This document shows, piece by piece, positions 54,575 through 63,505 of a DNA stretch of 64,000 nt. Each line of letters begins with the position of its first letter. The stretch's first letter is position 1. A model generated the notes under the pieces. It was not told the DNA's origin. It worked only from the letters and a program-made list of their open reading frames with translations, and made no database searches. The translations under genes were made by a program, and so were the position numbers. Origin of the DNA: Nocardioides sp. Root240 (GTDB taxonomy: Bacteria; Actinomycetota; Actinomycetes; Propionibacteriales; Nocardioidaceae); contig NZ_LMIT01000012.1 of the NCBI RefSeq assembly GCF_001428825.1, forward strand, positions 119,627 to 183,626, written 5' to 3'.

Positions 54575-55854
54575 CGGGGCTCTCCTCCATCGGCGAGGCG
54601 GACGCCGGACAGCGCCCAGCGCGCGCCCGGGGGGAAGAAGTTGCGGTAGCTGGCCCGCGCGTGGCCCGGAGGCGTCAGCGCGCAGCCGCCGCGCAGCACC
54701 ATCTGGTTGGACATGAACTTGCCGTTGTACTCGCCGATCGCGCCCTCGGCCGGGTGGAAGCCGGGATAGGGCAGGTACGCCGACGAGGTCCACTCCCAGC
54801 AGTCGCCGAAGGCCTGACGCAGCCGGCCGGTCAGCGCGCCGGCGGCGCGGGGGTGCCAGGTCTCGGTGTCGGCGAGGTTGGCGCCGTCCGGCACCTCCTG
54901 CTCATCGGTGCGGACGGCGTGCTCCCACTCCGCCTCGGTCGGCAGCCGCTTGCCCGCCCAGGCGGCGTAGGCGTCGGCCTCGTAGTGGCTGACGTGGCTG
55001 ACCGGCAGCGCCGGGTCGACCGGGAAGGTGCCGTGGAGAGTGTGCTCGAACCAGACCCCGTCGACCTCGGTCCAGTAGAACGGCGCCTGCCAGCCGTGGG
55101 TCCTGACCTGCGCCCACCCGTCGGAGAGCCACAGCTCCGGGCGGCGGTAGCCACCGTCGTCCATGAACGCCCGCCATTCGCCGTTGGTGACCAGCCGGTC
55201 GGCCAGCCGGTAGGGCTCCAGGTGCACGCGGTGCAGCGGCAGCTCGTTGTCGAAGGAGAACCCGGCGTCCCGGTGCCCGATCTCGACCAGTCCACCCTCC
55301 ACCTCGACCCACCCGAGCTCGGTCGCGTCGACGCTCGGCGCCGGGCGGCCGGCGTAGGCGGGCAGGAGCGGGTTGAGCGAGAGGACGTGCTTGATGTCCA
55401 TCAGCAGCAGCTCCTGGTGCTGCTGCTCGTGGTGGAAGCCGAGCTCGATCGTGCCCGCCAGCTTGTCGATCGTGCCCTGGTCGAGGGTGCTGACGAGGTC
55501 GCGGACGCGGTCGTCGACGTTGGCGCGGTAGACCCCGACGTCGTGCGCACCCGGCCGGCTGATCACCCCCCGCTCGGCGCGGTTGTAGCGCGGCCCGACC
55601 GCCTCGTAGTAGCTGTTGAAGAGGAACCAGTACTTGTCCTGGAAGGGCGCGAAGCCGGCCTCGTTGTCGGCGAGCAGGAACGTCTCGAAGAACCACGTCA
55701 CGTGCGCGCGGTGCCACTTGGTGGGCGACACGTCCGGCATCGACTGCACGGTCTGGTCCTCGGGGGACAACGGAGCGGCGAGGAGCTCCGTGTGGGACCT
55801 GACCTCGTCGAAGCGGGTCAGGAGGCTGTCTGCCGTCCACGTGGTCGCAGTCAT
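54571..55854 (-). CDS. egtB: ergothioneine biosynthesis protein EgtB
   Basis: A 427-residue non-heme iron sulfoxide synthase. The N-terminal DinB-like domain has the iron ligands in WHRAHVTWFFE and GFHHEQQHQELL. The C-terminal FGE-sulfatase domain includes GEWRAFMDDGGY, HVSHYEADAYAAWAGKRLPTEAEWE and GGCALTPPGHARASYRNFFPPGARWALSGVRLA. It joins hercynine with gamma-glutamylcysteine or cysteine and oxygen. It starts the egtB-egtD pair. Confidence 0.95.
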   Translation of the reverse strand: MTATTWTADSLLTRFDEVRSHTELLAAPLSPEDQTVQSMPDVSPTKWHRAHVTWFFETFLLADNEAGFAPFQDKYWFLFNSYYEAVGPRYNRAERGVISRPGAHDVGVYRANVDDRVRDLVSTLDQGTIDKLAGTIELGFHHEQQHQELLLMDIKHVLSLNPLLPAYAGRPAPSVDATELGWVEVEGGLVEIGHRDAGFSFDNELPLHRVHLEPYRLADRLVTNGEWRAFMDDGGYRRPELWLSDGWAQVRTHGWQAPFYWTEVDGVWFEHTLHGTFPVDPALPVSHVSHYEADAYAAWAGKRLPTEAEWEHAVRTDEQEVPDGANLADTETWHPRAAGALTGRLRQAFGDCWEWTSSAYLPYPGFHPAEGAIGEYNGKFMSNQMVLRGGCALTPPGHARASYRNFFPPGARWALSGVRLADGGEPR

Positions 55855-55964
55855 GATTCGAGACTAGGAGGGCCCACCGACAACGGCCAGCCTCGGCGGA
55901 GGACGTCAGCATTTGTTCACATCTGGGGACCCCGCTCGGGGCCGTCCGGGGAGATGCTGGCGGC

Positions 55965-56681
55965 ATGACCGACCAGGACCTCGACTTCAGTGACCTCACG
56001 GCGACCTTCATCAACTGCACGCTCAAGCGCTCGCCCGACCTCAGCCACACCGGCGGGCTGGTCGACGTGAGCGCCGCGATCATGCGCAAGCACGGGGTCA
56101 CCGTGCACTCGGTCCGCGCCATCGACCACGACATCGCGACCGGCGTCTACACCGACATGCGCGAGCACGGCTGGGCCACCGACGACTGGCCCGCGCTGCA
56201 CGAGACGGTGATGGCCAGCGACATCCTGGTCCTGGCCGGGCCGATCTGGCTCGGTGACAACAGCAGCGTGATGAAGCAGGTCATCGAGCGTCTCTACGGC
56301 GGCAGCGGCGAGCTCAACGAGCGCGGCCAGTACGCCTACTACGGCCGGGTCGGCGGCTGCCTGATCACCGGCAACGAGGACGGGATCAAGCACTGCGCGA
56401 TGAACATCCTCTACTCGCTCCAGCACCTCGGCTACACGATCCCGCCCCAGGCCGACGCGGGCTGGATCGGCGAGGCGGGGCCGGGGCCGTCGTACCTCGA
56501 TGAGGGGAGCGGGGGACCCGACAACGACTTCACCAACCGCAACACCACCTTCATGACGTGGAACCTGATGCACCTGGCCCGGATGCTGCGCCGCCAGGAC
56601 GGGATCCCGGCGTACGGCAACCAGCGCTCGGCGTGGGACGCCGGGGCGCGCTTCGACCACGAGAACCCCGAGTACCGCTGA
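55965..56681 (+). CDS. flavodoxin-like NAD(P)H-dependent oxidoreductase
   Basis: A 238-residue flavodoxin-fold protein. It has TATFINCTLKRSPDLSHTGGLVD (FMN phosphate loop), ASDILVLAGPIWLGDNSSVMKQVIERL, and GRVGGCLITGNEDGIKH. This is the NADPH:FMN reductase/WrbA-like branch. The substrate is not assigned. Divergent from egtB across 110 bp, with the MITE-like element right after its stop. Confidence 0.88.
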   Translation: MTDQDLDFSDLTATFINCTLKRSPDLSHTGGLVDVSAAIMRKHGVTVHSVRAIDHDIATGVYTDMREHGWATDDWPALHETVMASDILVLAGPIWLGDNSSVMKQVIERLYGGSGELNERGQYAYYGRVGGCLITGNEDGIKHCAMNILYSLQHLGYTIPPQADAGWIGEAGPGPSYLDEGSGGPDNDFTNRNTTFMTWNLMHLARMLRRQDGIPAYGNQRSAWDAGARFDHENPEYR

Positions 56682-56690
56682 CCAGCGGCC

Positions 56691-56852
56691 AGGGCATGTC
56701 AGGCAATGCTCGGTGGATGCCGAAGGCGTCCGGCGCGTGCGATGGCAAGGCGCCGGTGCGCAGTCAGACTGGGCGTCTTTCCAGCATCGGCAACGCCGCC
56801 AGCGTGCGTGCCGGGCGGCTTCGGCGCCGCCAGGCATTGCCTGACATGCCCT
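56691..56852. mobile_element. 162-bp MITE-like palindromic element
   Basis: Perfect 19-bp terminal inverted repeats (56691-56709 and 56834-56852; AGGGCATGTCAGGCAATGC). Inner sequences also pair imperfectly, so the whole unit can fold into one long hairpin. No gene or transposase inside. No clear target duplication. It fills most of the 182-bp gap before the response regulator and includes its promoter region. Confidence 0.7.
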
Positions 56853-56863
56853 AGCGTGCTGCC

Positions 56864-57550
56864 GTGGCGAAGGTGCTGGTCGTCGACGACGACCCGACGG
56901 TCCGCGAGGTCGCGGTGTCCTACCTGCGCGCCGGCGGCCACCGCGTGGCCGATGTCGGCACCGGCGAGGCCGCGCTCGCGGCCATGCACGCCGAGGGCGC
57001 CGACCTCGTCGTCCTGGACCTGATGCTGCCCGGCATCGACGGCCTGGAGGTGTGTCGCCGGCTGCGGGCGCAGGGCGAGGTACCGATCATCATGCTGACC
57101 GCGCTCGGCGAGGAGGCCGACCGCGTCGTCGGGCTCGAGCAGGGTGCCGACGACTACGTCACCAAGCCGTTCAGCCCCCGCGAGCTGGTGCTCCGGGTCG
57201 ACTCGGTGCTGCGCCGCGCCGGCGAGCCCTCCCGGACGCGCACCGAGCCGGTCCACGACGGCGCCCTCGTCGTCGACGGTGGCAGCCGGGTCGCGACGAT
57301 CAGGGGTACGCCGGTGGCGCTCACCGCGCGCGAGTTCGACCTGCTGCACTTCCTCGTCTCCCACCCCGGCATCGCGCACTCGCGCGAGGAGCTGCTGTCG
57401 GAGGTGTGGGGCTGGTCGTTCGGCGACCACTCCACCGTCACCGTCCACGTGCGCCGGCTGCGCGAGAAGGTCGAGGCCGACCCCACCCATCCGGTCCACC
57501 TCGTGACCGTGTGGGGCGTCGGCTACCGCTGGGAGGGCTTCGCCCCATGA
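56864..57550 (+). CDS. OmpR/PhoB-family response regulator
   Basis: A 228-residue regulator. The receiver has phospho-acceptor Asp52 (LVVLDLMLPG) and KPFSPREL, and a C-terminal winged helix from about 130 (LTAREFDLLHFLVSHPG ... VHVRRLREKVEAD ... VWGVGYRWEG). Start GTG at 56864 is 6 nt after TAGCGT (56852-56857), so transcription may be leaderless and begin right at the edge of the MITE-like element. It overlaps the kinase start (ATGA). Confidence 0.93.
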   Translation: MAKVLVVDDDPTVREVAVSYLRAGGHRVADVGTGEAALAAMHAEGADLVVLDLMLPGIDGLEVCRRLRAQGEVPIIMLTALGEEADRVVGLEQGADDYVTKPFSPRELVLRVDSVLRRAGEPSRTRTEPVHDGALVVDGGSRVATIRGTPVALTAREFDLLHFLVSHPGIAHSREELLSEVWGWSFGDHSTVTVHVRRLREKVEADPTHPVHLVTVWGVGYRWEGFAP

Positions 57551-58686
57551 GCGGCGACCAGCTCCAGGTCGTGCTGATCGCCGCGGGCTGGACCAGCCTC
57601 GTCGGGCTCGGCGGCTTCGCCGTCGCGCGGGTCACCGCGCGCCGCTCGCTGCGTCTCGGGCTGGTCCTGGTCGCCCTCGTCGCCGTGGGCGTCGTGGTCG
57701 CCGGGGTGGTCGGCACGGCCGACGCCATGTTCATCTCCCCGCACGACCGCGGCGTCGTGCTCCTGGTGTGCCTGGTCGCCGGCCTGGTCGCGGTCGCCCT
57801 CGCGTCGGTGGTCGGGGAGGCCGTCGTACGTCGGGCGCGGGACCTGCAGGACGCGGCCCGCCGCTTCGGCGAGACCGGCGAGTACGCCGCCTCCGCCGCC
57901 GGCCCCGCCGAGCTGCAGGGCCTCTCGGCCGAGCTCGAGCGCACCAGCGCCCGGCTCCGCGAAGCCCGCCTGCGCGAGCGCCGTCTCGAGGAGTCGCGCC
58001 GCGAGCTCGTCGCCTGGGTCTCCCACGACCTGCGCAGCCCGCTGGCCGGCCTGCGCGCGATGGCCGAGGCGCTCGAGGACGGCATGGCCGAGGACCCCGC
58101 GCGCTACCACCGCCAGATGCGCTCGGAGGTCGACCGGATCGTCCGCATGGTCGACGACCTGTTCGAGCTGTCCCGCATCCAGGCGGGCCTGCTGCCCGTC
58201 GTACCGGCTCGGGTGGACCTGGGCGACATCGTCTCCGAGGCGATCGCCGGCACCACCCCCGTCGCGCGCGCCGCCGGCGTCCGCATCGACGGCAGGGTCG
58301 CCCCCGGCACCACCATCACCGCCGACGCCGCCGGCATGTCCCGCGTGGTCGCGAACCTGCTCGTCAACGCCGTGCGCCACACCCCCGCCGACGGCGTCGT
58401 CACCGTCTCGGGCCGCGTCACCGACGACGCCGTCGAGCTGTCGGTGCGCGACGCCTGCGGCGGCATCCCCGCCGCCGACCTGCCCCGCCTCTTCGACGTC
58501 GCCTGGCGCGGCACCACCGCCCGCACGCCGGAGGTCGACGCCCGCCACGGCGCCGGAGCCGGTCTCGGCCTGGCCATCGTCAAGGGGATCGTCGAGGCGC
58601 ACCACGGTGCGGTGCGGGTGGCGAACGAGGCGCCGGGCTGCTGCTTCTCGGTCCAGCTGCCGCTGGGAGTGTTCGGCCAGGCGTGA
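57547..58686 (+). CDS. sensor histidine kinase (HAMP/HisKA type)
   Basis: A 379-residue kinase with two N-terminal helices (QVVLIAAGWTSLVGLGGFAVA and LVLVALVAVGVVVAG) plus a further one near 70-90. A HAMP-like linker follows, then HisKA with phospho-acceptor His160 (VSHDLRSPLAG) and ATPase motifs NLLVNAVRHTP, DACGGIP, GAGLGLAIVKGIV. It pairs with the regulator upstream. The signal is unknown. Confidence 0.92.
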   Translation: MSGDQLQVVLIAAGWTSLVGLGGFAVARVTARRSLRLGLVLVALVAVGVVVAGVVGTADAMFISPHDRGVVLLVCLVAGLVAVALASVVGEAVVRRARDLQDAARRFGETGEYAASAAGPAELQGLSAELERTSARLREARLRERRLEESRRELVAWVSHDLRSPLAGLRAMAEALEDGMAEDPARYHRQMRSEVDRIVRMVDDLFELSRIQAGLLPVVPARVDLGDIVSEAIAGTTPVARAAGVRIDGRVAPGTTITADAAGMSRVVANLLVNAVRHTPADGVVTVSGRVTDDAVELSVRDACGGIPAADLPRLFDVAWRGTTARTPEVDARHGAGAGLGLAIVKGIVEAHHGAVRVANEAPGCCFSVQLPLGVFGQA

Positions 58687-58713
58687 CGCCCGTGCTGAAG
58701 GCACACTGGGCGC

Positions 58714-59577
58714 ATGGCGATCAACCTGCACGTCGTGCTGTGGCCGATCCACGACTGGCCGACCCTGCGCTCCCACTGGCAGCAGGCCGAGGAGATGGGC
58801 TTCGTCGGCGGCTGGGTCTACGACCACCTGGCCTGGCGCGGCCACACCCCCTGGGACGAGGCCACCACCTCCCTCGCCGCCGCCGCAGCCGTGACCGACC
58901 GCATCCGCCTCGGCACCCTCGTCACCTCCCCCAACTTCCGCACCCCGATCCCGACCGCCGCCGCGCTCCGGACGATCGACCGCATCTCCGGCGGCCGGCT
59001 GACCGTGGGCATCGGCGCGGGAGGGGACTCACCCCAGTCAGACGGCGAGATCCTCGGCCGGACCTGGACACCCCGCGAGCGCGCTGACCGGTTCGCCGAG
59101 TACGTCGAGCAGCTCGACGCGCTGCTCAGCGACGTCGGCGTCTCGACTGCGGGTGAGTACTGGACCGCCGCCGACGCCCACATCGGCGCCGGCCTCGTCC
59201 AGCGCCCGCGGCCGCCGTTCTGGATCGCCGCCGGCGGCCCGCGCGGCGTACGCCTCGCCGCGCGATACGGCCAGGGCTGGGTGGCGAACCCGAGCTCGGA
59301 GGCGCCGTACGAGGAGGTACGACGCCAGAGCGCCCTCTTCGAGAAGGCCTGCGCCGACATCGGCCGCGACGTCACGGGTGTCCCGAGGCTGCTCCTCACC
59401 GGCTTCACCGACGAGCCGTGGCTGGAGTCGCTCGACTCCTTCGAGGACCTCGCCGGGCGTTACGCCGAGCTCGGTATCACCGACATCGCGATCCACTGGC
59501 CGCGTCCGGACAGCCTGTGGGACAGAGACCCGGCGGTGTTCGAGCAGATCGCCGCCGCCTGTCAGTCGCAGCGTTGA
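58714..59577 (+). CDS. LLM-class flavin-dependent oxidoreductase
   Basis: A 287-residue luciferase-like monooxygenase/F420 enzyme. The core motifs include WVYDHLAWRG, RIRLGTLVTSPNFRTP, SGGRLTVGIGAGGDS and PFWIAAGGPRGVRLAARYGQGWV. Cofactor could be FMN or F420. It follows the kinase gene by 27 bp. Confidence 0.92.
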   Translation: MAINLHVVLWPIHDWPTLRSHWQQAEEMGFVGGWVYDHLAWRGHTPWDEATTSLAAAAAVTDRIRLGTLVTSPNFRTPIPTAAALRTIDRISGGRLTVGIGAGGDSPQSDGEILGRTWTPRERADRFAEYVEQLDALLSDVGVSTAGEYWTAADAHIGAGLVQRPRPPFWIAAGGPRGVRLAARYGQGWVANPSSEAPYEEVRRQSALFEKACADIGRDVTGVPRLLLTGFTDEPWLESLDSFEDLAGRYAELGITDIAIHWPRPDSLWDRDPAVFEQIAAACQSQR

Positions 59578-59600
59578 CGTCGGCTCCGTCGCCGGCCTGA

Positions 59601-60563
59601 CTACTCCGCGAGAGCGGCGCGCAGCGCGCCGACCGCCTGCGTGATCGCACCCTTCGCGGCGGCGGTGTCGTGCAGCGCGTGGACCATCACGAAGTCGTGC
59701 ACGGTGCCGAGGTAGCGCGTCGCGGTCACATCGACGCCCGCGCGGCGCAGGTTCGCGGCGTAGGCCTCGCCCTCGTCGCGGAGGACGTCCGCCTCGGCGG
59801 TGATGACCAGTGCCGCCGGCAGGCCGGCCAGCTGCTCGGCCGTCGCACGCAGCGGCGAGGCGGTGATCTCAGCACGCTGGGCGGGGTCGGTCGTGTACTG
59901 GTCCCAGAACCACTTCATCCCCTCGCGAGCGAGGAAGTAGCCCTCGGCGAAGTCGTGGTAGCTCTGCGTGTCGAAGGCCGCGTCGGTGACGGGGTAGAAG
60001 AGGACCTGGAAGCGGAACGCGACGTCGCCGCGCTCCTTGGCTAGCAGGGTGAGTGCAGCGCTCATGTTGCCGCCGACTGAATCTCCGGCGACGGCCATCC
60101 GGGCGCCGTCGAGGCCCTTCTCGGAGCCGTGCTGCGTGACCCACTGCGCGACGGCGTACTCCTGCTCGAGCTGGTGGGGGTACTGGAACTCGGGCGCCCG
60201 GTCGTACTCCGGGAACACGACAGCCGCGCCGACCCCGACCGCGAGGTCGCGCACCAGCCGGTCGTGGGTGTGGGCGTCGCCGAAAACCCACCCGGCGCCG
60301 TGGACGTAGAGGATGACGGGCAGGACGCCGGTCGCCCCCTGCGGCTTCACGATGCGGACCTGCACGGTGCCGGTCGGGCCGCCGGGCACCTCGATCCACT
60401 CCTCGTCGATCTCCGGCTTGAAGATCGGCTCGTCCTGGACACCGTCGACCGCGGCACGGCCCTCGGCCACGGGCAGCTGGTAGAGGAAGGGCGGCTCGCT
60501 GGTGGCCTCGACGAAAGCCTGGGCGGCCGGCTCCAGCGCGATGTTCTTCGGGTTGGCGGTCAT
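59601..60563 (-). CDS. alpha/beta hydrolase (HSL-family esterase)
   Basis: A 320-residue esterase with the oxyanion HGAGWVFG (HGxG), nucleophile in AGDSVGGN, acid in ITAEADVLRDEG, and His in GTVHDFVM. It would hydrolyse short acyl esters. The divergent OhrR-like regulator and three operator boxes suggest induction by organic hydroperoxide. The ATG at 60563 was chosen over an upstream start that adds VHPHPGAAA. Confidence 0.92.
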   Translation of the reverse strand: MTANPKNIALEPAAQAFVEATSEPPFLYQLPVAEGRAAVDGVQDEPIFKPEIDEEWIEVPGGPTGTVQVRIVKPQGATGVLPVILYVHGAGWVFGDAHTHDRLVRDLAVGVGAAVVFPEYDRAPEFQYPHQLEQEYAVAQWVTQHGSEKGLDGARMAVAGDSVGGNMSAALTLLAKERGDVAFRFQVLFYPVTDAAFDTQSYHDFAEGYFLAREGMKWFWDQYTTDPAQRAEITASPLRATAEQLAGLPAALVITAEADVLRDEGEAYAANLRRAGVDVTATRYLGTVHDFVMVHALHDTAAAKGAITQAVGALRAALAE

Positions 60564-60603
60564 GGCAGCGGCTCCTGGGTGGGGGTGAACGACCAAGGCG
60601 ATT

Positions 60604-60679
60604 TACCTTGTGCGCAAGACATTACGTATCCATTACCTTGCGCGCAAGGTATCTGGGCAAGAATCTTTCGCGCAAGGTA
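60604..60679. promoter_or_regulatory. three OhrR/MarR operator boxes
   Basis: Box 2 (60634-60651) is the perfect palindrome TACCTTGCGCGCAAGGTA. Box 1 (60604-60621) and box 3 (60662-60679) match it in most positions. Spacing is 30 and 28 bp. Box 3 overlaps the likely -35 of the regulator gene. The three lie between divergent starts 60563 and 60701. Confidence 0.8.
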
Positions 60680-60700
60680 GTTGCGCCCTACGCTGGAACC

Positions 60701-61147
60701 ATGGCCAAGCCGAAGCACAGCCTCGACCTCGCCGAGCAGCTGTGCTTCTCGCTCTACACCGCCCAGCGCCTCGTCACCGCGGCGTACCGCCCCCTGCTCG
60801 ACGCCCTCGACCTGACCTACTCGCAGTACGTCGCGATGCTCGTGCTGTGGGAGTCGGCGCCCCTCACCATGGGCGAGCTCGGCACCCGCCTGGGCCTCGA
60901 CTACGGCACGGTCACGCCCTTGGTGAAGCGCCTCGAGGCCGCCGGACTGGTCGTTCGTAGCCGCAGCACCGAGGACGAGCGCACCGTCCACGTCGCCCCG
61001 ACCGACGCCGGCCACGAGCTCCGGGCCAAGGCCGTGGGCATCCCAGACTCGATCGCCGAGGTGATGGCCCTCGAGCCCGCCGAGTTCGCGACTCTCAAGG
61101 AGAGCCTCGAGCACCTCAGCGCGAACGTCGCCGGCTCCAACGAGTAA
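60701..61147 (+). CDS. MarR-family, OhrR-like redox regulator
   Basis: A 148-residue winged-helix repressor. Cys15 in AEQLCFSLYTAQR is the conserved peroxidatic Cys of OhrR. The DNA-binding part is MGELGTRLGLDYGTVTPLVKRLEAAGLV, with wing RSRSTEDERTVHV. It normally represses ohr. Here no Ohr gene is adjacent, and the divergent gene is an esterase. The ATG is 6 nt after TACGCT (60689-60694), so the message is probably leaderless. Confidence 0.92.
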   Translation: MAKPKHSLDLAEQLCFSLYTAQRLVTAAYRPLLDALDLTYSQYVAMLVLWESAPLTMGELGTRLGLDYGTVTPLVKRLEAAGLVVRSRSTEDERTVHVAPTDAGHELRAKAVGIPDSIAEVMALEPAEFATLKESLEHLSANVAGSNE

Positions 61148-61208
61148 GGGCTCCGCCCGTCTTGGGCGAAGCATCATCGCGCCCGCACAAAGCTGAGATG
61201 ATCCGGCC

Positions 61209-62126
61209 GTGACCCCTACCGAGCGACTGCGTGAGCTGGCGCTCAGGCACGCCGCCTTCGCGTGGCTCGACCGCCAGCGCGCCGCCGGCAAGGAAACGTT
61301 CTCGCAGGAAGACACCAGCGGCCTCAGTCTGGCTGGCGAGACTGTCCGATTGATGCCCACCCAGCAGGGCATCTGGAAGCCGGGCCAGCTTGCGGCAGCC
61401 CTCTCCTTCCGCACGGTCTACCGCCCCGAGGGCAGCGATCGGCCCTACGACGACAACGTCGGCGCTGACGGTTTCTACCGCTACAAGATGCGCGGCGACG
61501 ACCCAGATCACTACCAGAATCGGGCCTTGCGTGAGGCCATGCTCGAACGCCTTCCGCTGATCTGGTGGCTGGGCGTCCAGGGCGGCGGTTACAGCGCGCT
61601 CTACCCGATCTATCTGGTGAACGAGGAGCGTGCCGACCTTCAGTTCATCGTCGACATCGACGCAGTCCCGCAGCCCGACATCGTCTGGCCGTCGGTTGAG
61701 CTCGAACTCGACCCGTCGTACCGCCAGCAGCTCACCAAGATGCGCCTCCACCAGCGCCCCTTCCGAGCCGCTGTCCTCCGCGCCTACCGGACGTCGTGTG
61801 CCGTCTGCTCCTTCCGCCACAGCGACCTACTCGATGCAGCGCACATCCAAGAGGACGGAGCCGGAGGACGACCCGTCGTCACGAACGGCCTCACTCTCTG
61901 CAAGATGCACCACGCGGCGTACGACCGGCGCATCCTTGGCATCACGCCCGACTACCAGGTGCGGATCAACGACGACGTGCTCGCCGAGGTCGATGGACCG
62001 ATGCTGCGCCACGGCATCCAGGAGTTCCACGGCAAGGGATTGATGGTGCTCCCGGACAGCCCCAGCCAGCGCCCCGACCGGCTCCTGCTCGAAGCCCGCT
62101 ACCAGGCATTCCTCGATGCGAGCTGA
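61209..62126 (+). CDS. HNH endonuclease, possible type IV restriction enzyme
   Basis: A 305-residue protein. The N-terminal domain shows YDDNVGADGFYRYKMRGDDPDHYQNRALREAMLERLPLIWWLGV, a pattern I associate with modified-DNA-binding domains of HNH nucleases. The C-terminal HNH domain has CAVCSFRHSDLLDAAHI, and CKMHHAAYDRRI, with zinc cysteines. It could cut modified or phosphorothioated DNA, which is inferred. Codon use looks slightly less GC-extreme than the core genes. It has no methylase partner. Confidence 0.8.
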   Translation: MTPTERLRELALRHAAFAWLDRQRAAGKETFSQEDTSGLSLAGETVRLMPTQQGIWKPGQLAAALSFRTVYRPEGSDRPYDDNVGADGFYRYKMRGDDPDHYQNRALREAMLERLPLIWWLGVQGGGYSALYPIYLVNEERADLQFIVDIDAVPQPDIVWPSVELELDPSYRQQLTKMRLHQRPFRAAVLRAYRTSCAVCSFRHSDLLDAAHIQEDGAGGRPVVTNGLTLCKMHHAAYDRRILGITPDYQVRINDDVLAEVDGPMLRHGIQEFHGKGLMVLPDSPSQRPDRLLLEARYQAFLDAS

Positions 62127-62181
62127 CTAGATACCGGGACTGCCGGTTCATCAAGCCTGTCGACTTCGCTCGAACCTGTGC

Positions 62182-63249
62182 TCACAAGAGCGTGGCGGCA
62201 GCGGCGGCGGCGGCGATCAGCAGTAGAACGGCAACGGCCCCGGTCGCGATCAGCGCTCCGTTCGCGAGTGGAGTGATCAGGCGTCGTCTTCGAAGGATCA
62301 CCGCAATACAAGCCGTTGGGATCGTGCCGGCAATCAGGGCAAGGGCGCTGTGGGTCGAAGTGAAGGTCGTGCTAAGTCCTAGGAAGATGACGACCGCAGA
62401 AGCTGTGGTGACTCCAATTCTCGACAGGTGATCCGTCAGAGATCGCGGAACCTCAGTCAGTGTCGGGTCATGTCGCTCGCGCTTCTCGATGAGGCGGCTG
62501 AGCGCGCTCCATGCCTCGTCTCGCCAGAGTCCATCGGATCCCGCCGCAGGCTGAGCCCTGATCCATCGCTTGACCTCGCTGCCATGCATCACCGCCGTGC
62601 CTCCCACTGACTGCGGCTCGATGGTCTCCGTGCGGTCACCGCCCCAGAGCGCGACGATTCTCGTCACGGGAACGGCATGTGCGGCGAGGAGGGCCTTCAG
62701 GTCCGCCCACAGGGTCAGCTTCCGCGCGACTCCTTCGACTTGTTCGCGCGCGGACTGTTGACGATCCATGCCCGGACGATTGCTCCAAGGCTCGGAGCTC
62801 CACTTCGTCTCGACGATGAACAGACCCGCGGGAGTCATCAGCACGTGGTCGATGTCGTGCCCCCCAAAGGGCACGCGATTGACCAGATAGCTCGTGGCGT
62901 CGCCGCGGATGGCGCGTCGGAGTTCTTGCGCCGTCCATCGTTCGGCTTCGTCGCCCATCATCGCCATCGACGTACTGGTACTGGAGACGGTGATGTTCCA
63001 GATGCCAGCAGGTACGCCGGCGGCGATGACGCCGACGATGATGCCCTGAGCGAACGAGTTCGGCATCAGCGGCAGCGCAGCCAGCGGCGTGCACATCAAT
63101 GGGACGACCAAGAGAATCCGCCAGCGCCGTTGAGCCATCCACTCGTACTGCTTGCGCCGAGCCTTCGCGCGAGCCCAAGAACCGGCTCGATGGTCGCTCG
63201 CAAGGGAGCGGACCCTCAGCCGATGACGAAGTCGGGCGTCAACACTCAT
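62182..63249 (-). CDS. NERD-domain membrane protein
   Basis: A 355-residue protein. A basic N-terminus is followed by two helices (ILLVVPLMCTPLAALPLM and IIVGVIAAGVPAGIW). The NERD nuclease-related domain is at about 100-215 (ERWTAQELRRA, DIDHVLMTPAGLFIVETKWSS with Asp and Glu-x-Lys). Two further helices are at the C-terminus. NERD proteins are suspected DNA-processing or defence factors. Base composition is less GC-biased than neighbours. Convergent with the HNH gene. Confidence 0.8.
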   Translation of the reverse strand: MSVDARLRHRLRVRSLASDHRAGSWARAKARRKQYEWMAQRRWRILLVVPLMCTPLAALPLMPNSFAQGIIVGVIAAGVPAGIWNITVSSTSTSMAMMGDEAERWTAQELRRAIRGDATSYLVNRVPFGGHDIDHVLMTPAGLFIVETKWSSEPWSNRPGMDRQQSAREQVEGVARKLTLWADLKALLAAHAVPVTRIVALWGGDRTETIEPQSVGGTAVMHGSEVKRWIRAQPAAGSDGLWRDEAWSALSRLIEKRERHDPTLTEVPRSLTDHLSRIGVTTASAVVIFLGLSTTFTSTHSALALIAGTIPTACIAVILRRRRLITPLANGALIATGAVAVLLLIAAAAAAATLL

Positions 63250-63505
63250 TCCCAGCAGTCTCAGGCATCTGGTTCACGCCCGTCGTTGGTTTGGGAAACC
63301 TCCGCGGCTCGCGCTCCTTCGTCTGCGTCGAGTGCCAGCCCTCATGCCTGCCGTCTGCTGACACGCGAGTAATCTGGCGGGCCGGGACTGCGCGTTCAGT
63401 AGCCGCTGCGCAACGAATGAACGGCGTCATTCGGCCGCAAATGGGACAGTCGCCTCTGCACCGAACCCCCTGGGCGACGAGCTCCGACCGGCCTACGCTG
63501 CCCAG

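Noticed and set aside
55895..55945. Third copy of the AraC-type box upstream of egtB
   Set aside because: CGTCAGC and TTTGT are shared, but the GATC and GACA blocks do not align. Similarity is too weak.
56691..56852. Coding content in the MITE-like element
   Set aside because: Open frames there are short, lack start signals and have no recognisable domain. The palindrome explains the sequence.
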